This document shows, in pieces, positions 35,230 to 41,908 of a stretch of 41,908 nt of DNA (position 1 is its first letter; every line of letters begins with the position of its first letter). A program made the translations under genes and the position numbers. Source of the DNA: Tepidibacter sp. (GTDB taxonomy: Bacteria; Bacillota; Clostridia; Peptostreptococcales; Peptostreptococcaceae); assembly GCF_025210165.1 (NCBI RefSeq), contig NZ_JAOASI010000048.1, positions 1-41,908 of the forward strand, read 5' to 3'. The notes below the pieces were generated by a model. That model had not been told where the DNA came from and searched no databases. It saw only the letters and a program-made list of their open reading frames with translations.

Positions 35230-37158
35230 CTAACTTCCTCCCAATTGAGATGCAAGCCATGCACTTTGAGAGTTCATCTTGTTCATAGCGGCTTCAAGAG
35301 CTGCGAACCTTTTGTAATAATTATTTTCCTTTCTAGCTAATCTCTTCTTTTCACTAATTATCTGCTTTTCTATTTTTACTAAATCCTTATCAATTGAACT
35401 CTTTGATCCACCCTTAGTAACAAAATCCACAAGAATATTAGACTTTACCTTTCTATAAAGATCTGATTCTCCTCCAGTTCCAGACTTATCTATTATTCCT
35501 TTCATTCCATCAGCAATATCATCATAAAGCCTAGTTATAAGACCTGATTCTGCTCGTTTTTGAACTCTTAATTTATTTTTTTCATCTGCTGTTTTTGCAT
35601 TCCTTATATCTAATTCAGTTATATCAGATTTACTAAATAATAAATCAACTACCGCATCTATATCGTTTCCAATAGCTTCTCTTAAGTCATCTTCATCAAT
35701 CTGTAGCTTTCCATTTTCTTGATATTTACCTGTAGTTATACCTATTTGTGTTAAATGAGAAAATCCTATTAGCTTTTCATCGTTATTATTATCATTATCA
35801 TCAGTATAATCAGAATAAACACTCTCATAAAGACCTGTTCTTGTTGAATTTAATATTCTATTTATACTACTATCATCTCTTAAAAGCCCAGATTTAGCTT
35901 TATCCTCCCAAAGCTTTATTGTATCCTTATCTCCCATAGATTCTTTTTCTTCAGCAGTTAAAGGCTTATAATCTCTATATTTTTCTTCTGATATTTTTTT
36001 GTTTAATTTATCTACAAGCTCGTTATACTTATCTACAAAACCTTTTATTTTATCATAAACAGCATCAACATCAGTTTCAATATTTATATTATATTCTTTA
36101 TCAGTATCTGCTGGAAGTGACTTTAAATCAACACTTATACCATTGATTGTAAATTGATTTGAAGAATATTTTATATTCTCTGCTCCATCAAAATCTACTA
36201 TGGCATTTTCACCAGCTTTTGATTTATGGAGTTTACCATTAATATCAGCTATTTTTAATTTATTCTCAAAAAGCTTTTGTGAATCCTCCTGTAGATTTAT
36301 ATTTGCTCCTGTTTTATTTACCAAATGAAACCTTCCATTTTCATATCTAGCTTCCACATTTAAAGGTGGGTCTTTTTCCATTTCTTCATTTATCTTCTCT
36401 GCTACACTTTCCATATTATCATTTTCTGATAGCTTAATAGTTTTTCCTTCTATTTTTAAGCTATATGGAAATGTTATTCCTAAATCCTTTAGTTTTTTAT
36501 TCTCTATATCTTCACTACTTGAAGCTATATTTACATCTGTAAACCCTGCTAAATTTAAATTTAATTTTTCTGTGAAAATCTTGCTTTCATTATCCAATTC
36601 TAAACTATTATCTTCTCCAGTTTTAGACGTAGATAAGAAAAACCTTTTCGACTTAGAGTCATAACTAGCTCTTACACCTGATACTGAATTATTTATCTTT
36701 TTAGCTAAATCAGAATAACTTTCATCTTTTTTAAAAGTAATTTCGGTTCCTCTTATCTTAAAAGTAATATCCTCTGTTCGAGTAGATTCATCAACGGCTT
36801 TAGTACTTGCTAAGTTTACATTTTCCGCTAATTTCTTAACCTTTATTTTATGATTTCCAGGAACAGCTCCAGCTCTAGTACTTGCTTTAAATATATCCTC
36901 ATCAGATGAAGAAGCCTTCTTAAGCCAAGAAGCTCCGCTTATACTTCCAGTTATACCTACATCTAAATCCTTTTTAGTATCTACTATAAAATTTGCCATA
37001 TCTTTGTTTATACTATTATAAGCATCCTGAGTCCACAACTTAATCTGCTTATTTTGATTATATTTAATAAGTTTTATTTTCTCAGCATCCATAAGCTGCT
37101 TCACAGTTGCATCCGTATCCATCCCTGATGCCAATCCACCGATTCTCATTGGTGCCAT
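35230..37158 (-). CDS. fliD: Flagellar filament capping protein FliD
   Basis: A 642-aa hook-associated protein 2. The N-terminus MRIGGLASGMDTDATVKQLMDAEKIKLIKYNQNKQIKLWTQDAYNSIN and the C-terminus (DKDLVKIEKQIISEKKRLARKENNYYKRFAALEAAMNKMNSQSAWLASQLGG) are the conserved coiled regions; the middle is a beta-rich cap domain with the expected FliD repeat pattern. It caps the filament tip and guides flagellin assembly. ATG at 37158 follows a long GGGGGGGTG. It is the second gene of the flaG operon. Confidence 0.97.
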   Translation of the reverse strand: MAPMRIGGLASGMDTDATVKQLMDAEKIKLIKYNQNKQIKLWTQDAYNSINKDMANFIVDTKKDLDVGITGSISGASWLKKASSSDEDIFKASTRAGAVPGNHKIKVKKLAENVNLASTKAVDESTRTEDITFKIRGTEITFKKDESYSDLAKKINNSVSGVRASYDSKSKRFFLSTSKTGEDNSLELDNESKIFTEKLNLNLAGFTDVNIASSSEDIENKKLKDLGITFPYSLKIEGKTIKLSENDNMESVAEKINEEMEKDPPLNVEARYENGRFHLVNKTGANINLQEDSQKLFENKLKIADINGKLHKSKAGENAIVDFDGAENIKYSSNQFTINGISVDLKSLPADTDKEYNINIETDVDAVYDKIKGFVDKYNELVDKLNKKISEEKYRDYKPLTAEEKESMGDKDTIKLWEDKAKSGLLRDDSSINRILNSTRTGLYESVYSDYTDDNDNNNDEKLIGFSHLTQIGITTGKYQENGKLQIDEDDLREAIGNDIDAVVDLLFSKSDITELDIRNAKTADEKNKLRVQKRAESGLITRLYDDIADGMKGIIDKSGTGGESDLYRKVKSNILVDFVTKGGSKSSIDKDLVKIEKQIISEKKRLARKENNYYKRFAALEAAMNKMNSQSAWLASQLGGS

Positions 37159-37172
37159 ATAATCACCCCCCC

Positions 37173-37541
37173 TTATCCTCTTTTATCTACAAAAATACCT
37201 GCTCTCTCGCACATCTCAGCTACCATATCTATTATTTTTTCTGATGGTATTTCCTTTATAACCTCTTTAGTCTCTCTATCAATTAATTTAATCACTATAT
37301 CATTAGTTTTTTTATGTATAGAAACCTTTAGGCTAGTATTCTCACCTGTCATTCCCTTGTTAGCCTTTTCAATAGCTTCTATAAGTCTTTTTTCCCCTGG
37401 CAGAGCTACATTTTCCTCTTTGTTTTGAATTTTTTTAGTTAAATCTACCTTTTCTTCTTTATTAGTATTATTTTTTTGGTCAAAAACCTCTGACTTAAAC
37501 CCTGTCATTTGATTGTCAAATGTGTTAGAATCAATTCTCAT
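37173..37541 (-). CDS. flaG: FlaG family protein
   Basis: A 122-aa protein. The C-terminal half (LKVSIHKKTNDIVIKLIDRETKEVIKEIPSEKIIDMVAEMCERAGIFVDKRG) is the conserved FlaG domain; the N-terminal half is polar and variable. FlaG affects filament length in other bacteria; its mechanism is not known. It is the first gene after a SigD promoter and is followed 14 nt later by fliD. Confidence 0.93.
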   Translation of the reverse strand: MRIDSNTFDNQMTGFKSEVFDQKNNTNKEEKVDLTKKIQNKEENVALPGEKRLIEAIEKANKGMTGENTSLKVSIHKKTNDIVIKLIDRETKEVIKEIPSEKIIDMVAEMCERAGIFVDKRG

Positions 37542-37578
37542 TAAACTCTTCCTCCTACATAAATTATATATATTTTAT

Positions 37579-37606
37579 TTATCGGTATTATGCATATTTA
37601 TGTTTA
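37579..37606 (-). promoter_or_regulatory. SigD promoter of the flaG-fliD-fliS operon
   Basis: Minus-strand TAAA (37603-37606), a 16-nt spacer and ACCGATAA (37579-37586), one mismatch from consensus, 37 nt before the flaG start. Confidence 0.82.
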
Positions 37607-37612
37607 TACTAC

Positions 37613-37646
37613 ATAAAAAAAAGAGTCGAAAAATTAACTCGACTCT
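37613..37646 (-). terminator. Terminator after the fliB remnant
   Basis: Minus-strand AGAGTCGA and TCGACTCT (37622-37646) form an 8-bp stem followed by TTTTTTT. It lies just after the stop codon at 37651. Confidence 0.88.
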
Positions 37647-37650
37647 GCGT

Positions 37651-38883
37651 TTAGTTTTTGATTAATATAGACATATATGCCATTGATGTAGCATTATTTT
37701 TTTTCAAAAGTTCCTTTATATGATTTAAGAATTTTTTATTATGTTCTACATTTTTAGCTAGAGATTGTATCAACTTTACTATATGCTCGTCACAAAAACT
37801 TTCTTTATGATATCCTATCATTCCTATTAAATTCAATTTTATTAATGAGTAATGAATAACCATCATCACATAATTCTCAAATACAGTACTATTTATATCA
37901 ACAAAAGGGAATTGATTTTCAAATACATAATTAACCAAATAATTTTCTAAAATATATTCTTTTTCATTCATATAAGAATTGTAATATTTTTTGTAGATAT
38001 TTTTATATATTTATCCGATTTTTTCTATATCCGTTCCTTTAACATAACCAATTCCATACAAACACTCTTTAAGACATTCTATATATCGTTTAGATCTAAC
38101 TCCTTTATATATTGCTTCATCAATTAATTCCTTTAGAATTTTCATTTGTAAAGTAGTTTGAGTTGGAATATTGTCTAGCATTCCATCAAAAACTCCATTA
38201 TCTATCATGCTAGTATATTTAGCTATAAGGTTTGGTATATCATTAGATTTATTTTCTTTGATATATTCTTCTACCTTTTCATAGAAAAGCCCCAAAATTA
38301 TCAATCTTTCCCATAATTTAAAATTCCTGTTTTGCAATAAAGATATTGTAAATATTCTAAATTTCCAAAAATGTTCAGTAAATTTATTATTATGTAGACT
38401 TCGTTTTGTAATATGCCTCGGTTTTATATCCTCATAAATTTCATCAAATTCCATTTTTTTTGGATTCAAAAGAGCTAATCTAGCTACTTCTGGACACGAT
38501 ATACTCCCAGATTTTTCAAATGAATTATTTAATTTATTAGGATTTCTAGGATAAATAGTACATGCCAAAGATAAATATTCTTCGCCTAGACTACTCTGAA
38601 TGCTACATAGCTTATTATCATCTAAAAAAGGGCATGAGCCATGTTCATTTAATTTTATTTTAGCATAATCAAATTCAGATGTATTAGATCTATTTCTCTT
38701 AACTTTATCTTTAAGTTTTGCTTTTAAATTTTTATTGTTACAATTTCTATACTTTTTATATGTATTTTTGTCAATTTCTATATTCCATCCCACACAGCAT
38801 GTATCTTCACATTCAGACCCTATACATCTAAATTGATTCATGTATTGAGGAATTAATACCTTTCTTTGCTTTTTATCAGACAT
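37651..38883 (-). pseudogene. fliB: fliB, flagellin lysine-N-methylase, interrupted by one in-frame TAA
   Basis: The upstream part (38011-38883, 290 aa) carries the FliB N-terminal motif CIGSECEDTCCVGWNIEIDKNTYKKYRN plus CPFLDDNKLC and SLACTIYPRNP, a cysteine-rich metal-binding module. It ends at TAA (38011-38013). The same frame continues for 13 codons (IYKNIYKKYYNSY) into MNEKEYILENYLVNYVFENQFPF, the expected C-terminal part, ending at 37651. Together with the stop codon position the two parts make about 410 residues, near the usual family length of about 400. No ribosome binding site precedes the second part. FliB methylates lysines on the filament surface, so methylation may be lost. Reading the earlier ATG at 38892 would add three residues. 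It lies downstream of the flagellinolysin gene. Confidence 0.85.
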
Positions 38884-38938
38884 TAATATCATCTCTTTTC
38901 TTTTTTATAATGATCAGAAAATTTAAATTTATTCTCAA

Positions 38939-38976
38939 AAAGAGCTGAGGATATTTTCCCCCACTCTTTTTTAATT
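38939..38976 (-). terminator. Weak terminator after the flagellinolysin gene
   Basis: Minus-strand AAAAAGAG...CTCTTTTT with an inner GGGG/CCTC pairing forms an imperfect stem, ending in a run of T residues, between the flagellinolysin stop and fliB. Some read-through into fliB is likely. Confidence 0.55.
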
Positions 38977-38985
38977 AATAAAATA

Positions 38986-41235
38986 TTATCTTAGTAACTG
39001 AAGTACACCTTGTGGCGCTTGCTTAGCTTGAGCAAGCATTGCTTGAGAAGCTTGTTGTAATATATTCTGCTTAGAGAATGTAAGCATTTCCTTAGCCATA
39101 TCCACATCTCTAACTCTTGATTCTGCCGCTGTTAAATTCTCACTTGTATTATTAAGGTTATTTATAGTATGCTCTAATCTATTTTGATACGCCCCAAGCT
39201 TTGATCTAAAAGTAGATACTTTACTTATTGCATTATTTATTGTTTCAATAGCATTAGTTGCATTTTTGTGAGTAGATACATCTATTGCAGATTCTATACT
39301 CTTACTGTCTGTTCCATTAGTTACACCAGCTTCTTTAGTGAAAGAACTTTTACCATCTTGACCTTTTTTAGCTTCTTCTGCATCCTCTCCACCTTCAAGT
39401 TTTGCTTTTGCTGGTAGAGTTGCTCCTGATAAATCCTCACCTGTAGCTGTAGAATCTAATCCTGATACATTTATCTCATCTTTTTTTATTCCCTCTGGAG
39501 TATTTACTGCGGCTTGTATAGCTGCATTTATTTTAGCATCCGTATTTTCATTTTGAGTATCATCAGAAAGTTGTATAGTCAATTTATTTCCTGTCCAAGT
39601 TGCTGTTGTAGCACCATTACTTTTTGTAAACTCTACTTCTATATCATTTCCTTTAGCTCCTGCTGATTTTCCCATAGAAACTTTTAAAGTTTTATTAGGA
39701 GTTGTGATTTGGAAATCCTTACTAGCCGCTACTGCTTCTTTTTCTTCACCTTCTGTTTCCTCAGTTGCTCCAGTTCCTCCTGTACTAGATACTCCAAGTG
39801 CTGATGCACTCATATCTTGTAACTCTATTGTCATTGATTGTCCTTTATTCGCTCCTATTTGTAAAACAATCTGCGATGATGCCAACTCTTCCTCTGGCCA
39901 TTTAATATCAAAGCCATTAACAGTTTTTCCTGTAGACTTACTTTCATCAACTACATCTTCTGCATTTAATTTAGTAGCTCCACCGTGATCTTTACCAAGT
40001 ATAGATCCAACATCTGATTCTTTAGAACCCCAGTTAAGTTCTACTTTACCAGTATTTTGCAGATATGCCTTTAAATTAGTTTTAAAATCATTTTTAAAAT
40101 CTGAGTAACTTCCAGCTATATTATTTTCAATAGCATCTTTAAGAGCTTCCGCCCCTGTTTTATTAGATGATTTTATATCAGACATTATGTCCTTCATAGA
40201 TTTTGAATTATCATTGGCTGTTGAGGCTATAAACTTAAGCATAGCATAACCAGCTGCATATTCCATTTGTGCCTTATCATCGCCACTCGCATCCCATTCT
40301 TTACCATCTAATAACTCATATGCTCTATCTACCAATGCATCAAGCTTAGTAGTATTTATTCCACTTTGGTCATCTTTTCCTATAACATTCTTAAGTCTTT
40401 CATCTGCTCCAGCTATTCCTTCAGCTGTTCCTTCCATAAACCAAGTAGGTATTCCTGTATTTCCACCTACCTTATCTCCAAATGAATCATACATTATAAG
40501 ATGAGTCATTTCATGAGCTATTATACGGTCAGCATAAAGGCCTCCACCAGTATCTCCATTCTCACCACTGCTCTCACCAAAATCCTTTAAATCTATTTGA
40601 AGCTTTAATTTTCCCTCAGCAGTACGAATAGCTGTAGCTGCTGCTCCTCCTTTTTCATTAGATACAAATTCTACTTCTATATCATTGTTTCCTGAACCTT
40701 CTAACCCATAAGCTTCTTTTATATTATTTGCTGCTACTTCAAGCCATCCACTATTCTTAAGCCCTTTTATAATGTTAGCTTTTGCAGTAGTCTCATTTAC
40801 ACCACCGTCTTCACCACTTCCAGAACTTAGAAGCTTCTTTTTATTAAATTCTGTCGTACTTGATATTCTATTAATTTCTGAAGTTAATTGGTTAATCTCA
40901 TTTTGAATCTGATCTCTATCTTCACTTGTATACGTATCATTACCTGCTTGTACTGCAAGTTCTCTCATTCTTTGAAGTATAGAGTGAGTTTCATTTAAAG
41001 CCCCCTCAGCAGTTTGTATTAAAGAAATACCATCTTGAGAGTTTCTTGAAGCTTGATTAAGTCCTCTTATTTGACCTCTCATTTTCTCAGATATGGCAAG
41101 TCCTGCTGCATCATCTCCAGCTCTATTTATTCTAAGACCTGAAGATAATTTTTCCATAGATTTTCCAGATACTACTGTATTTGAACTCATCATTCTATGA
41201 GCATTAATAGCATTCATATTGTGATTAATAATCAT
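38986..41235 (-). CDS. Flagellinolysin: flagellin with a metalloprotease domain
   Basis: A 749-aa flagellin. D0/D1 ends are complete: [38 protein letters not shown] at the N-terminus, and [35 protein letters not shown]...[11 protein letters not shown] at the C-terminus. The central insertion (about 138-450) is a gluzincin-type zinc protease: HEMTH at 241-245 and [11 protein letters not shown] with E268 as the likely third ligand. This matches the flagellinolysin family, whose filaments have thousands of surface proteases. All catalytic residues are present. ATG at 41235 follows AGGAGG. It lies 72 nt after the terminator of the neighbouring flagellin; no SigD promoter was found before it. Confidence 0.94.
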   Translation of the reverse strand: MIINHNMNAINAHRMMSSNTVVSGKSMEKLSSGLRINRAGDDAAGLAISEKMRGQIRGLNQASRNSQDGISLIQTAEGALNETHSILQRMRELAVQAGNDTYTSEDRDQIQNEINQLTSEINRISSTTEFNKKKLLSSGSGEDGGVNETTAKANIIKGLKNSGWLEVAANNIKEAYGLEGSGNNDIEVEFVSNEKGGAAATAIRTAEGKLKLQIDLKDFGESSGENGDTGGGLYADRIIAHEMTHLIMYDSFGDKVGGNTGIPTWFMEGTAEGIAGADERLKNVIGKDDQSGINTTKLDALVDRAYELLDGKEWDASGDDKAQMEYAAGYAMLKFIASTANDNSKSMKDIMSDIKSSNKTGAEALKDAIENNIAGSYSDFKNDFKTNLKAYLQNTGKVELNWGSKESDVGSILGKDHGGATKLNAEDVVDESKSTGKTVNGFDIKWPEEELASSQIVLQIGANKGQSMTIELQDMSASALGVSSTGGTGATEETEGEEKEAVAASKDFQITTPNKTLKVSMGKSAGAKGNDIEVEFTKSNGATTATWTGNKLTIQLSDDTQNENTDAKINAAIQAAVNTPEGIKKDEINVSGLDSTATGEDLSGATLPAKAKLEGGEDAEEAKKGQDGKSSFTKEAGVTNGTDSKSIESAIDVSTHKNATNAIETINNAISKVSTFRSKLGAYQNRLEHTINNLNNTSENLTAAESRVRDVDMAKEMLTFSKQNILQQASQAMLAQAKQAPQGVLQLLR

Positions 41236-41306
41236 GATTTTACCTCCTTGAATTTGTAAGATAGACTTCCTTTTCTATCCAATTTTCTCTAAATTTTGCA
41301 GTGTTT

Positions 41307-41335
41307 AAAAAAAGAGCCGAAGATTTCTTCGGCTC
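41307..41335 (-). terminator. Terminator after the right-end flagellin
   Basis: Minus-strand GAGCCGAAGA and TCTTCGGCTC form a 10-bp stem (41314-41335) followed by TTTTTTT. The downstream flagellinolysin may rely on read-through or on an unseen promoter. Confidence 0.88.
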
Positions 41336-41352
41336 TATTCTCTAAAAATTTA

Positions 41353-41908
41353 CTATCTTAATAATTGAAGTACACCTTGTGGTGCTTGTTTAGCTTGAGC
41401 AAGCATAGCTTGAGAAGCTTGTTGTAATATATTCTTCTTAGAGAATGCAAGCATTTCCTTAGCCATATCAACGTCTCTTATTCTTGATTCTGCTGCTGTT
41501 AAGTTCTCAGAAGCAGTACCTAAGTTGTTAATAGTATGCTCAAGTCTATTTTGGAATGCTCCAAGCTTAGATCTTTGAGTAGATACTTTTGTTATAGCCT
41601 CATTTATTGTTTCTATAGCATTAGTAGCGTTTTCATGATTTGAAACATCAAGAGCTGATTCTATATTCTTGCTATCAGTTCCATTAGTTACAGTAGCTTT
41701 ATCAGTGAAAGTTCCACCTTCTCCACCTTCTTTAGCTTCTACTTTATCTGTTCCTTTAGCCTCTTCTGCATCAAGTCCAAATACACCTTTAACATCATCT
41801 GCATCTGTACCTCCAATTGCTACTTTAATATTTGAACTTTCTCCTGTTGACTTTGATGTTATAACTAATTTCTCCCCATCAAGTTTTATATCTGCTTTAT
41901 CTGTTATA
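41353..41908 (-). CDS. Flagellin, C-terminal part (cut by the window edge)
   Basis: An open reading frame enters from the right edge and ends at TAG (41353-41355), giving 184 residues. The last 90 residues ([72 protein letters not shown]) are the flagellin D1/D0 C-terminus, nearly identical to those of the flagellinolysin next to it. The earlier residues are a variable, glycine-containing surface region. The two genes look like a tandem duplication. The start codon is outside the window. Confidence 0.95.
   Translation of the reverse strand, partial: ITDKADIKLDGEKLVITSKSTGESSNIKVAIGGTDADDVKGVFGLDAEEAKGTDKVEAKEGGEGGTFTDKATVTNGTDSKNIESALDVSNHENATNAIETINEAITKVSTQRSKLGAFQNRLEHTINNLGTASENLTAAESRIRDVDMAKEMLAFSKKNILQQASQAMLAQAKQAPQGVLQLLR

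Noticed and set aside
37651-37971. Separate 106-aa protein
   Set aside because: It is in frame with fliB, has no ribosome binding site, and matches the C-terminal part of that family, so it is treated as part of an interrupted gene.
41236-41306. SigD promoter for the flagellinolysin gene
   Set aside because: A TAAA is present, but no CGATAA-type -10 at the right distance; the best candidate (GGATAG) is too weak to claim.

Overview
This window looks like a chromosomal segment of a motile, anaerobic, low-GC Firmicute of the class Clostridia (Peptostreptococcaceae-like by gene content; the species cannot be named from sequence alone). The evidence is very AT-rich intergenic DNA, strong GGAGG-type ribosome binding sites, UUG/GUG starts, Rex, GlpP, a long-form HPF, a clostridial 2[4Fe-4S] ferredoxin, an FMN riboswitch on ribU and SigD-type flagellar promoters. 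Nearly all genes are on the minus strand; only the ferredoxin, the ABC-F gene and a YaaR-like gene are on the plus strand.

Region 1 (1-8420): a truncated gene start, a 201-nt near-palindromic element, and a glycerol module read from right to left: glpP antiterminator gene, two small glycerol-transporter subunits, glpK, a GlpA-like FAD dehydrogenase, a second FAD oxidoreductase and a DUF1667 protein. Two similar terminator/antiterminator hairpins, one before the transporter genes and one between glpK and glpA, are candidate GlpP targets. Upstream lies a cation:proton antiporter behind a fluoride riboswitch.

Region 2 (8480-22360): ferredoxin, rex, an ABC-F ATPase, the tsaE-tsaB-rimI-tsaD tRNA t6A cluster, FMN-riboswitch-controlled ribU, and the run tex - two orphan histidine kinases - amidohydrolase.

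Region 3 (22320-41908) is mostly flagellar: a FliS-like gene, a 660-aa flagellin, an unlisted 42-codon ORF, a 1063-aa FliK-like protein with seventeen 18-bp tandem repeats, and a divergent YaaR gene. Housekeeping genes follow: prfB (with its programmed +1 frameshift), secA and hpf, with a raiA-motif RNA further upstream. Then come a yjfB-like gene, a FlgN-like gene, fliS, fliD and flaG, a fliB interrupted by one in-frame TAA, a flagellinolysin (flagellin carrying a HEMTH metalloprotease domain), and a third flagellin cut by the window edge. Four good SigD promoters tie the flagellar genes together.

The most notable items are the protease-bearing flagellin and its internal architecture, the nonsense-split flagellin methylase, the long palindrome at 174-374, the tandem DnaA-box-like sites upstream of hpf, the fluoride-switch antiporter, and the minisatellite-encoded hexapeptide array. 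No wholly new system can be proven from the sequence; the 174-374 element and the flagellin-modifying locus are the best candidates for something undescribed.
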